From Allacma fusca (Eukaryota; Arthropoda; Collembola; Symphypleona; Sminthuridae): DNA of 64,000 nt. Shown here piece by piece: positions 12,123 to 22,512 of the stretch. The stretch is taken from NCBI GenBank assembly GCA_947179485.1, contig OX359247.1:61353131-61417130 (forward strand), given 5' to 3'. Numbering within the stretch: position 1 is the stretch's first letter; the number at the start of each line of letters is the position of its first letter. The notes under the pieces were generated by a model. The model did no database searches. It saw only the letters and a program-made list of their open reading frames with translations, and was not told where the DNA came from. The position numbers and the translations under genes were made by a program.

Positions 12123-13352
12123 GCACATATGGGCACTGAATCTACCCTCGCCCTCCCCTCATGAGGCAGTCAAAATATACGGTCATGCCCTCCCTCACAA
12201 ACCCTCGCACGACATCTACGAGATAGCACTCACACTCTCCCTCGTGAGCACCAACTTATAAAACACAGCCCTCTCCCTCGTCAATGTGAGTGCCACTCCC
12301 GACTTGAATTGTTTTTATTTACTTGCATTAAAATCATAGATTTGTAACGTGAGTTTCCATAACGAGTATTTAAAAAAATACAATACAACCAAATATTAGT
12401 TAGACAAAATAACCAGCACAGGATAAGTGAATTCCAAAAATTAAATTATCGATGTATCTTGTAGACAACCATGTTTGTCTGAAAGGCTAAATCTGTCCAC
12501 TGCCGTAAATAATTTAAAAAAACGAGAATCAAGCAGGTAAGAAATAAAAATGAAGCGAGAGATGGTATTGGCCTCACGACAGTTTTATATTGCCTGTCCA
12601 TTCATGGTCGATTTGTTCATTGCTTAAATTACATTCTTCGATTCTAACTTCTGTCGAAATCCCATCCATCTGGCTGCTGTTTTTGACGGGATTATTAATT
12701 TGATGATGGTGCAAAAATTCGTTTGGAGTTTTCTGGTGCTTAGTTGTCAAACTTGAACTGATTTCAGCTACCCTGTTCGTTTCTTTAGACAAGGACCCTG
12801 AGACAGACATGTCTGTCTTCTTAAAGAACGCACGATTGGAACTCTGATTACTCTTGTGAATTTTCATGTTTGGACTTATAGGTCTGGAGATAATCGTTTG
12901 TTTACGTTTTGTTCCACGTTGATTGACGCCACTCATTGTAATTTAATGTAAAAGTCTTGACCAACTTATACAAATGTAGAAAGAAGGAAATGGGAGAAAT
13001 TTATGATGGCAAATAACGGGTCACCATGCTGATCCGTTAATTTTTTGCACTATGAAAATGACTTTTGACAATATCGGACATAATTTGTGCGGATTTGCGT
13101 GGCGTGATGGCGCTATGATGTTGGAATATTTTTGTACTCAATTGTTCCGATTTTTTCCAAATGAGGGCGTAAGTAGCACTCCCCATCGTCCTCATTTGCA
13201 GACTTATTTGCTTTTGCCCCTCAGCCTCATTTTAATGAGTGCATTCATGTTAAACTTGTACTCTCCATCATGCCTCTATTTTATGAGGGATGAGGCAGAG
13301 GCAGAGGGCCATCAATGCCTCATCCCTCGTGAGGGTGCCGGTGCCCATCTAT
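12123..13352. mobile_element. motif-filled DNA element with CCCTC arrays (E8)
   Basis: Flanked by an 8-bp direct repeat ACCGTGAT (12115-12122, 13353-13360). Termini are imperfect inverted repeats, CATATGGGCAC at the left against AGATGGGCAC when the right end is read inward. Both arms hold CCCTCGTGAGG / CCCTCATGAGG motifs around a unique centre. The ends do not fit YAGNG, so the superfamily is left open. The centre carries the minus-strand frame at 12574-12936. Confidence 0.55.
12574..12936 (-). CDS. hypothetical 120-aa protein inside element E8
   Basis: An uninterrupted minus-strand frame starting MSGVNQRGTKRKQ. The product is polar, Ser/Asn/Lys-rich, has no transmembrane segment and begins with a basic patch that could be nuclear-targeting. 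It lies in the unique centre of a mobile element and could be the first exon of an element-encoded protein, but I recognise no domain. No ribosomal or splice evidence separates it from a chance frame. Confidence 0.25.
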   Translation of the reverse strand: MSGVNQRGTKRKQTIISRPISPNMKIHKSNQSSNRAFFKKTDMSVSGSLSKETNRVAEISSSLTTKHQKTPNEFLHHHQINNPVKNSSQMDGISTEVRIEECNLSNEQIDHEWTGNIKLS

Positions 13353-14381
13353 ACCGTGATGGTAAGAATCAAATTTTCGCGCGCGCTAGATGTATCGAGT
13401 ATCGACGACCATAGAGCTGTGCAGCTGGCTGTTGCATACTAAGCGAGTGTTCATTAATGATGTCATTTATGGGGTCGGTCAGTCAAACATGAAAAATATG
13501 ACATGTAATGACATGTATGTATGCATCACTGCGGCTAATGATGACCGTCATTGCCAAAACATAATTTAAAATCCGCAAGCACTCCCAGATTTCCGAGACC
13601 ACAGCTGGAACCATCTAATATAAACCACAAGTAATGTGCACAAGTAAACACTGAGATTGAATCGAAATCTGCATGTTGCTATGCATAAACGAAGCCATGT
13701 GGAAATGGAGCATGTAAATACCTTTTCTAGACATTCCGAAACGTCAATATAGATTTGTTTTACGTTTCGCATGTAGTGAAAAGTCAGTTTATACTGCACA
13801 AAGCTTTCATAATAGGCAGCATTTTAGATTCAAAACCAGTTTTATTATTTCGGTGACAAATCCCAAAATTTGTTTGGTGAAAGAGTTCGAAACGATTTTA
13901 AGACTCATGACACCAACCAAGACACTGTCCAATGGCCACAAGTGGCCAATCTTGCGAAAACTATGGAAGGAATCGAGGATATGTTCCACGGGTGAGTTTT
14001 CCCAAACATTTAGGTCTACCGAGTACAGTGATGAATGATCCAAAAGATTCAAATTACAAACTGAAATAAAATGAATCTTTCGGAAATGCAGGTAAACTTG
14101 CTGATGAACAATGTGCAAAGTTTTGGAAGGAAAATAAAATTGGCAGTGAGGAAATTGATATGAAGATACAGGAACTAAACTCTATTATTGACAAAAATAA
14201 ATCAAGAAATCCTATTCTGGAAGCCTTTCGACGAAACAAAGGATCCAGTCAAAGCAAGCAGTTGAACAAGGATGTTGTTACTCCAAAGGAAGTGGAATGT
14301 GCTCCTATTGAACAAATGTTTGAACAACAGTGTAATCAACTTTTAGAGGAAATTAGCATTGAGACGGAGGAATCGAGTCAA

Positions 14382-14452
14382 TTCAATTCAATTCAATTCA
14401 ATTCAATTTATTAATGTCATTCGGGTCTCGCCCATAACACAATTTTGTTACA
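14382..14452 (-). other. LINE 3' UTR, mini-hairpin and AATTG tail
   Basis: After the ORF2 stop the minus strand reads TTATGGGCGAGACCCGAATG, a GGG-loop-CCC mini-stem, then ATTAATAAATTG and about four AATTG repeats instead of poly(A). A related stem (TGGGTAAGCCC) and an ATTG tail end the truncated LINE at 58038-58630, so this is probably the conserved recognition end for reverse transcription. Confidence 0.6.
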
Positions 14453-17400
14453 TTAAAAATCATTACGCAAGTCAGCACATTCTGAAATAAAATTTATAAT
14501 GCTGTAAAGTTGGTCGGTATCCTGGACATTCAAGAGAGTAAAAAAATTCTCTCTTCTTATATTGGCTATATAATTTGTCAGGAATCTTTCCCTGAGGGAA
14601 ACGAAATGCGTACAATTTAAAAATAAGTGGTAGTAATCGTTTTCTTCATTTAGAGAACAAAATTTACAGTTTTCTTTGTCAAATTTAATTCTATACTTCT
14701 TATAATATAATTTATCACTTCCAGCTCTTAGTTGAGCAATAAGTCTTTTAGCACTAAGGGAGATGGGGGCTCTCAGGTAATTGGAGGTGTGAGTGTTTGT
14801 TTTCAGTCGTCTGAATTCGTGGGAGTATGATGATTTGTAAATTCTGTGAATGTCTTTTTCTTCGCATTGTAGTTTGATAGATGTTAGTATGTCTTCCAGG
14901 TTGTTTAGTAGAACTTCCGATGATTGCTTATTCCATACCGAGATGAAGCCATAGTTGCAGAATATGTTTTTTATTTGGAGAACCCAGTTGAATTTTTGCT
15001 TTTCATCTTTTAGCTGAGATAGTTCCAGAAGCCTGTCGTAGCACTGCCTAACGTATCTATTTTTGTCTTGGTTTAGAATTTTGGCCAAGAATAGGATGGT
15101 CAATTTTATTATTTGCACTACTGAGTTAGGTTTGCCTGTTTCAGATCTTACCCAGTATCTAGGAGTAGACCTAGGGAGCCATAGTAGTTTCTTTAAGAAA
15201 AACTGTTGAACAGTTTCAATTTCTTCTAGTAAGTTTAGACTCCAAATTGGGGCAGCGTATTGATAAATAGGAAGCACTGTCGCATTTACTAGTTTGGCTG
15301 TACTGTCCCAGGAGTCCATTGGCGCTTTGTTTAGTGTGTTTACCAAGGCGTTTGAGGCGGAAGCGGCTTTAGATTTGATGTTGTCTAGGTGTTTCTTAAA
15401 AATTCCTGAGGATTGGAATATCACTCCTAAGTACGTGTATTCATTTACCTTTGCGATTTCAATTCCGTTTAAGAACCACTTAGGCTTTTTCGGTTTTATT
15501 CCCCTAGGGGAGAAAATCAGTACATTAGTTTTTAATAAATTAATTTCCAGCCCCATTAAATTGCAGTATTCATGTAGAATGTCAATTTTCTTTTGTAGGC
15601 TGAGTTTGCTGTCTGCCAAGATGCATGTATCATCAGCAAATAGGAGATTGCTTATTTTTCTTTCGTATCCCATGTTGATTTGACTAGCGCCATGTTCTTC
15701 GAAGAAGTTATCCATGTCGCTAATATATATGGAGAAAAGTAGTGGACTGAGGATTTCCCCCTGGAGAACGCCCATTGTAACCTCAATAGGTTTAGATAAA
15801 CCCTCCTCGCACCTGACGATGAAGTTCGCATTTTCGTATAAGGACTTAATGATGTTTATTATTTTCCCACTGACTCCAATCGCGTTCATTTTTTCCCATA
15901 GTACTTGGTGTTTAATTGAATCGAAGGCACGTTTAAAGTCTACGAATAGAGCAAATAGTTTAAGGTTTCTTGATAACCGAGTTTGCACTATAGAGTTTAG
16001 GCAGAAAATCTGGTCTGAGCATCCTCTTTCTTGTCGGAAACCTGCCTGAGACTGTGGAAGAATGTTGTGTTTCTCGCACCAATTGTAGAGCCGGGTTTGG
16101 ATTACGGTAGTAAACAATTTCGAGATAGTATTAATTAATGCAATTCCACGGTAATTTATTGGGAGTTGATCATCCCCTTTTTTGAAAAGCGTCGTCATTT
16201 CGATTTCTGACCATTGTTTTGGCGTTTGTTCAGTCTTCCAGATATTGTTGAAGAGTTCGAGGATTTCTGATTTGAGGTTTGGGTGACAATTCTTTAGAAA
16301 TTCGTTTGGAATTTTGTCCGTGCCTGGGGCTTTGTTGTTTTTGAGTGAATCTAGAGCTGAAATGAGGTCTTGTATTGAGATACTCCTGTCAAGTTCCTCA
16401 TCAAGTTTTCTAAATTCCTGAGTAGGGCCGAAGATTTTTAGAGGCATGTTTTCTTGGTAGAATGTAATCCATTTTTCTTCGCTAAGTAATTTGGGAGGTT
16501 GTCTGCTATTACGAAAGGTATTTATAGTCTTCCAGAATTGTGAGGTGTTTCTGTTGTTCCTTAGCTTCTGTTTGATGTCTTCCCAATGTTCTTTTTTCTT
16601 TAACTTGAGAAGTCTAGAGTGGGCTTTTTTGTATTCACAGTACGCAACAACTTCTTGCTTGTTGAAAGACTGTCTTACTTTCTTCCAAAGACCATTCAAA
16701 GTTTTTTTTGAGATTTTGCAGTCTGAGTCGAACCATGGTTTGGGTTGCCAGATTCGTTTCCTTGGGTTCCTGAGGAACTTCATGTTGCTACTTTCTGCTG
16801 CCTTCTTAATATTTCTTGCAATGTGCTCATAATGCTCATCTACATTTTGTCCACCGAAAGGAGAAAGAGAACCCAAATAGTTGTAGTAATTTACTTTTTC
16901 ATCAGAGTTCCATTTTAGTTGCTCCGTCTTTATATCCACGGTCCATCTCTGCTGGACTCCCAAGTTTAATAAAATCTTCCCTACAGTATGAGAGGATAGT
17001 GCATAGTTTCTAAAATATAGGTCCTCAATTATTTGGCCACAACGCTCATTGACCCAAATCAAGTCAATGACGCTTTTTCCTTGTAGTCCTACATATGTGA
17101 ATACAGCTGGTCTGTCCGATTTTGTTCGGCCATTTAGTATGATGAGATCGGTTTCTTCACAAATCTTAACTAAATGTTCACCTCGTTTAGATTTTGTTGG
17201 GTCCATGGTTTCTCTCTTGTTCCTGAGTTTTTCGTTGCAAAGGCTTTTGACATGGTTATTAAGATTTCCTACCCGAGCATTGAAGTCCCCTGCTAGAATT
17301 ATATTCTTCATTCCAAATCTGGTGGTTATGTCTACGATTATATCATTAAGTCTCGTCATTAAATAGTCCGAATTGCCTCCTGGAGGAATATACACAAATA

Positions 17401-17761
17401 TTAAAATTAGCGAAGGTCCTGAGTATTCCTTTGGAATAATTTCCAATGCTATTACACCGAACTCATTATATAAAATATCTCCAATGTTAAAAATATGTTT
17501 ATCGACGAGAATTATTTGACCCCCACTTGCACGTCCCTTTTTCTTGGTTCTTTTGGCTTTCGAACTTATTAAATTAAAATTATTAAGAATATTCTTTTGT
17601 ACTTTAGGATTATCACTTTCATCCCATGTTTCACAGATACATATAATACCTGAGACTATTTGGTCCATTTCTTTAGGTGTTAAGTTTTTGAAGTTTGTTA
17701 AACCGTCACAGTTCCATAAAGAGATTGTTGTTGATGATTGAGTTAAAGGCGAGGCGTCTTT
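14453..17761 (-). CDS. LINE ORF2: APE-type endonuclease and reverse transcriptase
   Basis: The first Met codon is at 17668 (1071 aa), but the frame is open back to 17761. The 31 upstream codons contain ISLWNCDGLTN, the first endonuclease motif with its catalytic-type Asn, so translation must start upstream of that Met or come from readthrough of ORF1. Counting from the Met, residue 14 begins ETWDE, followed by AGDFNARVG and DLIWVNE. The last endonuclease motif reads SSHTVG where SDH is usual. Reverse transcriptase motifs follow: KAPGTDKIPNEFL, AGFRQERGCSDQ, ALFVDFKRAFDSIKH, GVLQGEILSPLLF and the catalytic LLFADDTCIL. The C-terminus has a Cys/His cluster CKFCSLNEENDYYHLFLNC. The enzyme nicks target DNA and copies the element RNA. 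No frameshifts seen. Confidence 0.93.
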   Translation of the reverse strand, partial: KDASPLTQSSTTISLWNCDGLTNFKNLTPKEMDQIVSGIICICETWDESDNPKVQKNILNNFNLISSKAKRTKKKGRASGGQIILVDKHIFNIGDILYNEFGVIALEIIPKEYSGPSLILIFVYIPPGGNSDYLMTRLNDIIVDITTRFGMKNIILAGDFNARVGNLNNHVKSLCNEKLRNKRETMDPTKSKRGEHLVKICEETDLIILNGRTKSDRPAVFTYVGLQGKSVIDLIWVNERCGQIIEDLYFRNYALSSHTVGKILLNLGVQQRWTVDIKTEQLKWNSDEKVNYYNYLGSLSPFGGQNVDEHYEHIARNIKKAAESSNMKFLRNPRKRIWQPKPWFDSDCKISKKTLNGLWKKVRQSFNKQEVVAYCEYKKAHSRLLKLKKKEHWEDIKQKLRNNRNTSQFWKTINTFRNSRQPPKLLSEEKWITFYQENMPLKIFGPTQEFRKLDEELDRSISIQDLISALDSLKNNKAPGTDKIPNEFLKNCHPNLKSEILELFNNIWKTEQTPKQWSEIEMTTLFKKGDDQLPINYRGIALINTISKLFTTVIQTRLYNWCEKHNILPQSQAGFRQERGCSDQIFCLNSIVQTRLSRNLKLFALFVDFKRAFDSIKHQVLWEKMNAIGVSGKIINIIKSLYENANFIVRCEEGLSKPIEVTMGVLQGEILSPLLFSIYISDMDNFFEEHGASQINMGYERKISNLLFADDTCILADSKLSLQKKIDILHEYCNLMGLEINLLKTNVLIFSPRGIKPKKPKWFLNGIEIAKVNEYTYLGVIFQSSGIFKKHLDNIKSKAASASNALVNTLNKAPMDSWDSTAKLVNATVLPIYQYAAPIWSLNLLEEIETVQQFFLKKLLWLPRSTPRYWVRSETGKPNSVVQIIKLTILFLAKILNQDKNRYVRQCYDRLLELSQLKDEKQKFNWVLQIKNIFCNYGFISVWNKQSSEVLLNNLEDILTSIKLQCEEKDIHRIYKSSYSHEFRRLKTNTHTSNYLRAPISLSAKRLIAQLRAGSDKLYYKKYRIKFDKENCKFCSLNEENDYYHLFLNCTHFVSLRERFLTNYIANIRRENFFTLLNVQDTDQLYSIINFISECADLRNDF

Positions 17762-18475
17762 TCATTGGTTGTTTTTCGGGCGGATGCCAGGAATCGCATC
17801 AATCTGGACAATGTCAGTTCCGTCTGATTCATAAAAGGACTCCTTCCCTCCAGAGGTTCGGATGATCAAGAATCTATTCGCATAGATGTGGGCTTTGTAC
17901 GTAGGTTTCTTTTTGATGATTTCCCTCTTTCTTTCTGATAGTTTACTTATAATCTTCAGTTGGTGCGGATTGAGGTCGTCATTTATCCACACATTGCGTT
18001 CCGGTAGCCCCTTTCTTTTACTTCGGACTTTGTTTGATTCTGCAATATCTTTAAACCTGCATTTAATTAAGGGCCTTTTAGCTGGTTCGTTAGCCTTAAC
18101 CTTAGGAACAATGATTTCGCACGTGAATGATAAATTTTCAGTAATTTTTAACTTGTCCTTTATGAAATTGTTGACCACTGCCTTCGCTTGGTTAGGGTTA
18201 GATTGTTCTGTGATCTTCTCCAGTCCGGATATTATGAGGTTGTTTCTGCGCTCGTTGCTGTGATTGTAAGTCTTGTCGTTGCTGGAGTTGATCAGTTGTT
18301 TCTTCAGTCTCTCTACTTCCTCCTTCAGAGATTTATTTTCATCCTCCAGGGATTGTAGCCTCTTGTTTGTGTTGTCCATGAATTCTTTAAATTCACGCTT
18401 TTCAGCCCTTTCATCTCTGTTGGACGATGAGCTTGAGGACTGGCTAGATTGGCTTGGAGCTTTATTTCCCCCCAT
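17762..18475 (-). CDS. LINE ORF1: coiled-coil nucleic-acid-binding protein
   Basis: A 237-aa protein beginning MGGNKAPSQSSQSSSSS, a Ser-rich leader, followed by a strongly charged heptad region (about residues 25-65, NKRLQSLEDENKSLKEEVER) predicted as coiled coil for trimer or dimer formation. The block RRNNLIISGLEKI and a basic C-terminal half (SKLSERKREIIKKKPTYK) resemble RNA-binding ORF1 proteins of CR1/Jockey-type LINEs. The stop is TGA followed directly by AAA and lies in the same frame as ORF2, with no second stop before ORF2. Acts as the ribonucleoprotein partner of the reverse transcriptase; this role is family knowledge. Confidence 0.85.
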   Translation of the reverse strand: MGGNKAPSQSSQSSSSSSNRDERAEKREFKEFMDNTNKRLQSLEDENKSLKEEVERLKKQLINSSNDKTYNHSNERRNNLIISGLEKITEQSNPNQAKAVVNNFIKDKLKITENLSFTCEIIVPKVKANEPAKRPLIKCRFKDIAESNKVRSKRKGLPERNVWINDDLNPHQLKIISKLSERKREIIKKKPTYKAHIYANRFLIIRTSGGKESFYESDGTDIVQIDAIPGIRPKNNQ

Positions 18476-19676
18476 GGCTGGTGCTAGTATTTATGTAAGT
18501 TGTAATAGAGTTGAGGTAGGTTGACAAGCAGTTTTCTTTCGTCAAGTATTGTAGTTCAAATAATATGAGGGCCCTCGCATGTAATTCAAAATGAAAGAAT
18601 AATCGATAGGTTAATTTTTTAATTCAAATGTGGTTTTAGATTGTTTCCTGAAGGAATGCTGTACGCGGTTGCCTGTTATTTTTATTGGAGTAAATTTCGT
18701 GAAATAATTTAATTTGATGCTACTCACGTTAATGCATCCCCTGGTCAGACTCCTGCATTTGGTTTACCAATTCTATTATTACGGACCTAACCGTCTGTCT
18801 TGACCAGGGGCCAGCTAAGATGATGCGAAGAAATACTTTCCAAGGCCCTTATGTCACTGAATGTATTTCCCCGTAAGTGTACTTCGGGTTGTGATTGCGT
18901 CAACTTGGGTGGTTAAAACTTCCGGATTTTGTCCTCCAGGGAAACAGGTTATTGTCAGGGTTCGAGTAAAATGTTACTTTAAAATTGTAATGCGCTTTAG
19001 ACTCCTAAATTTAGTAATTAATTGCTTTGCTTTTGGTAGGATTCGGGAATTTTGTGTTTTCGAGTCTGGCGCCAAGCAAGGATTCCCGGAGGAATCGAGT
19101 CAACCAACCGCTGCTACTCCTACACAAAATCAACTTAAAGATGAGTATCGTAAAGCCTCGGATGAATTTTCGTTATTGTGTAAGCTGAAGTCACGAGTGG
19201 GAATTAATAATTTTCAGCAAAAGCGAATAAAATATTTTCGCAATAGAATAGAACAGCTTCGTAAGAACGTTCGAAAGCTCCGAAAAAATCAAAAGTGCCA
19301 GCAAAAACTACCTCAAAAGAAGAAAACACAGATAGAAAGTATCATGAACGAAAATCCAGAAATTGCTGAGAAACGCCGAAGTTGTAATAAAGAGAAGCAA
19401 GGGAGAACGAGGCTTGAGGAAACACAACCAGGATTGCTGGAAGCAATAATTCAAGTTGTTTCTACAGACGCCTCTGCAGATGAGAAGCGCCGAACCGAAA
19501 CACTACGGACTTGTCAGAGTTTATCTTCTCTACAAACCGAGTTACAAAGACAAGGTATAGGAATTTAGGTCACTTGTACACAATATACACGTACTGTCCA
19601 TAGTTCCACGATGACCGACCTTTTTGTTTTGATATTTTTGCTATTGCGGTTTGAATGGTCAGAAAATAGCTTCAAG

Positions 19677-20062
19677 CAGGGGTCGGATTTTTGTAGGAAG
19701 ACGGAAAAAATCTTCCCAGGGAAAACAAATTTCTGGCAGGGAAAATCGCAAAGGGAAGGGATTTATTTTTACGAACAGGAATTTTTAAAACCGTTGACCT
19801 TTTTTTAAGCAGGGATTTTCAAATTGACGGGTTTCAGGGAAATTTGTTAACCAAACAGGGATTTTTGGATTCATTGGCCAAATTTGGCAGAGGATTTCAC
19901 GTCTTGTAAGGATTGTTTTTGGAAACAGGGATTTTGAGAATCGTTGAACTTTTTTCAGCAGGGATTTTTGAAATCGTTGAGGACCTACCAGCAGGGAGAT
20001 AATAGTCAGCAGGGAAATTCAGAAATAATCTTCCAGGGAGATTTACAAAAATCCGACCCCTG
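19677..20062. mobile_element. hAT-like non-autonomous element with CAGGGATTT array (E9)
   Basis: Termini CAGGGGTCGGATTTTTGTA and its complement form a perfect 19-bp inverted repeat. The flanks carry the exact 8-bp duplication GCTTCAAG (19669-19676, 20063-20070). The interior is a degenerate array of GCAGGGATTTT / CAGGGAAATT units. It sits in an intron of the degraded DDE transposase gene. Confidence 0.88.
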
Positions 20063-22512
20063 GCTTCAAGGTGCCGAACCTTGGGTGGTGATGCCAAAAA
20101 ATGATGCGCGAGGGGAAAAGCCTCATTTGCGCTGCAACAATCAGCAAAATTCCACTTTCCATTCCAATCAGCAATTTACTGTAATATTAATAGCAGGGAT
20201 AAAAGACAGGAAAGTTAATTATTAGTAACTGTAACGATAAGTACTATTTTTGCTACGTTCACTTCGATGTGTCTTAAAAGCAATTTGACCATCGGAAATT
20301 CGTAATAGTGTGAATTATATGTATTTGTTGAGACAGGGTCCAACCAACCCGGACTGGTTGGAATTAAAAAGGTATCAAATCTTGCTGATTTTATAGCAAA
20401 AATGATTTGTTTTTTACCAGGCATTGTTTTTTGATACCATGTCCAATCCTCGATTCCGTAAATCTATTTGCTGACCATTCATAGCTACTAGCAACAATTT
20501 GATCTCGTGTTTTAAAACTTTTTAAACAATTCGGTCAAATTTTGATACGATACCACGGAACTATGGTACTGTCACCTGACCACGCATTCAAACGTATTTA
20601 TAACCATATTTATTTCAGGATTCACGCTCAGTAGATCCGGTTTGTATTTACGGTTGCTCCCAAAACGTGCATCTTCTCACGAATGACAAAAGCATGTAAA
20701 AACGGCTCCTGTCCGATTGGTAAAAGCTCAAAATACACTGCGAAAACATCACGAGGACAAATGGTTTGCTGCAGCTCAAGTTGGTCACTTAAAGGACGTG
20801 GGAGACTTAATGGGGGGAGCAAATGTTGCCGTTATAAGCATGGATGATAAAGCCAAAGTCGATATTGGAAAGACGGCAGCAAAACTTCAAACGCCTTTGG
20901 TCATGAAAGTTTCTTATGAAATACGAATGTCCGATCATGACTGGTGTGTGGCAACAAGGCACAAGTTAATTCCCAGTGTATATGCCGGACTTGACTTTAA
21001 GAAGGACAAAATCAGTTATTCAGGCCCATCGCTATACGCTCAGGAAAACACGATTCGAGCACCGCCAAATCTCACACCGTCGATTTACATACAGTGGTTC
21101 ATCTTCCGGAATTTGAAAAATGTTGCAAGATCAACGGCGTCATTAAACCGATAATGATTTTCTTCGTTGATAATGGCCCATACCAGAGTCCACATCATCG
21201 AAAAACTCTGGACGAAGCCATATCAAATTTTGATGAATTTGACCTCGATGCATTATTTATTGGTGCAAACGCCCCCCACCATTCAGCATACAATCCAGTT
21301 GAACGCAGAGTGGCTCCGTTATCGAAGCGGTTAAGTGGGGTCGTATTATCTTACAATTACTATGGCAATCATTTAAATAATTCGAATAAAACTGTAGACC
21401 AGAATCTCGAAATCCGTAATTTTGGAAGAGCAGGGAATGTTCTAAGTGAACTATGGAATGGAATGGTCATTGACGGATACAAAGTAATTGCTAATTATAT
21501 TTCGCCACCCGGAAGTGAAGTTCTTCTAGATTTACACCAAACACCAACCGATATTGACAGTATAATCGTTGTAAACATGTAAACGATATAGAAGATGTCA
21601 GCACTTGAAAATGCAGAAGTAATGTCGGGTACTGCCACCAACATATTGGTAACTACTACAGATCGCAGTGCTCCAACTACTCAAGATCAATGTCTCCGAG
21701 CAGTGGAAAGCTATCCATGTCAGACAATCTCAGTATCTTATTCAAATTATAAAATGTTTGAATACCAATTGTTGCAAAACTCCACGCACCAATATTCATG
21801 AAGTATTGCCTAATGGATTCTTACCACCACCTGCCATGCACTTCCGCGATTCAGCCGGTATCCACTGTGCTTCTCCGGATTCAACCACTGGATAATTCTT
21901 TGACCTTTGGAAGCAATTAGGTCTCAGAAATATTATTCCCCCAAGTGCACCTGCGATTATACCTAATGATTACTACTGTCCAAGTGTTCGACAAAAGTTA
22001 AGCCAGCGAACATGTTCTGAGTGTGGATTGTATTTTGTATCACAGGCCTCTTTGAAAGACCACAGACCACAAGAAAATTCATACAAATATTTCAAATTTT
22101 TACAATGTGGTTATTGAAGCAGCCGAAATATTATCTGAAGCGGAACCAATAGGGAATGAATAATTATTGTTGATAGCATCGAAGCATGGTGGGAATCTTT
22201 ATTTGTTGAATGTCACAAAAATAGTGATTAATAATAATGATAATTGAGTATGCAGAAACCCACACTTGTGGTGTAAATGTAAAATTCCAAAGGGAGTAAT
22301 GTCAAAGGAATAAAAAAAAACGAAATTCAAATTTTGTTATTAGCATCAATAAATCATTTATTGCCTTTAGAGACGCAACGATTTCTATGTGATGACGGTC
22401 ACTATTACTGGGAGTGGGTGGGTCGCTGCATTATAAGATGACAAACAGTGACAGAGGGGTCACTGGGTCTCAAAATTCAAAGAAAACAATGACATCATTA
22501 ATGAACACTCCC

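Larger units (their letters stand above)
14382..19086 (-). mobile_element. full-length non-LTR retrotransposon (LINE)
   Basis: A perfect 17-bp target duplication CGGAGGAATCGAGTCAA flanks the element (14365-14381 and 19087-19103). Read on the minus strand it has a 5' UTR of about 610 bp, ORF1, ORF2 (endonuclease plus reverse transcriptase, no RNase H), a 3' UTR of about 70 bp with AATAAA, and a tail of AATTG repeats. Both frames are open. Clade is uncertain; the layout suits the CR1/Jockey group. The insertion hit a coding exon of the older DDE transposon. Confidence 0.93.
13840..22117 (+). pseudogene. DDE transposase-like gene with C-terminal zinc finger (broken)
   Basis: Exon-like pieces: about 13840-13991 (SQNLFGERVRNDF), 14092-14381 continued after the LINE at 19104 (DEYRKASDEFSLLCKLKSR, very basic and helical) to a donor near 19550, then about 20621-22117. 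The last part has VAVISMDDKAKVDIG, SDHDWCVATRHKLIPSVYAG, FVDNGPYQSP and APHHSAYNPVERR, which supply candidate D, D and E residues, and ends in a C2H2-type finger CSECGLYFVSQASLKDHR. I recall this arrangement from widespread uncharacterised invertebrate repeat proteins. Lesions: the LINE insertion, an in-frame TGA near 20685, a frameshift near 21080-21100 and further frame breaks after 21580. The donor/acceptor phase of the first pieces is uncertain. Confidence 0.75.
13443..22512 (+). mobile_element. degraded DDE DNA transposon with nested LINE and MITE
   Basis: Terminal inverted repeats of 25 bp agree at 24 positions: the left (13443-13467) and the complement of the right (22488-22512) share AGTGTTCATTAATGATGTCA, differing only at the second base. 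The flanks show a 3-bp direct repeat TAA (13440-13442, 22513-22515). Subterminal GATGACNGTCA motifs occur in both arms (about 13540, 22390). Minus the 4.7-kb LINE insertion the element is about 4.4 kb. It carries a broken multi-exon transposase gene on the plus strand. A 3-bp duplication would suit PIF/Harbinger or another 3-bp superfamily, but the transposase did not look like a standard Harbinger enzyme to me. Confidence 0.85.

Noticed and set aside
13052..13414. 120-codon plus-strand frame
   Set aside because: Runs through the CCCTC-motif arm of element E8 and past its end; no domain or splice context.
15294..18524. Several plus-strand frames of 65-129 codons
   Set aside because: They are shadows of the intact LINE ORFs on the minus strand.
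18861..19568. 235-codon plus-strand frame
   Set aside because: Its first part is LINE 5' UTR read backwards; only the part after 19104 is genuine transposase exon, and the frame joins them by chance.
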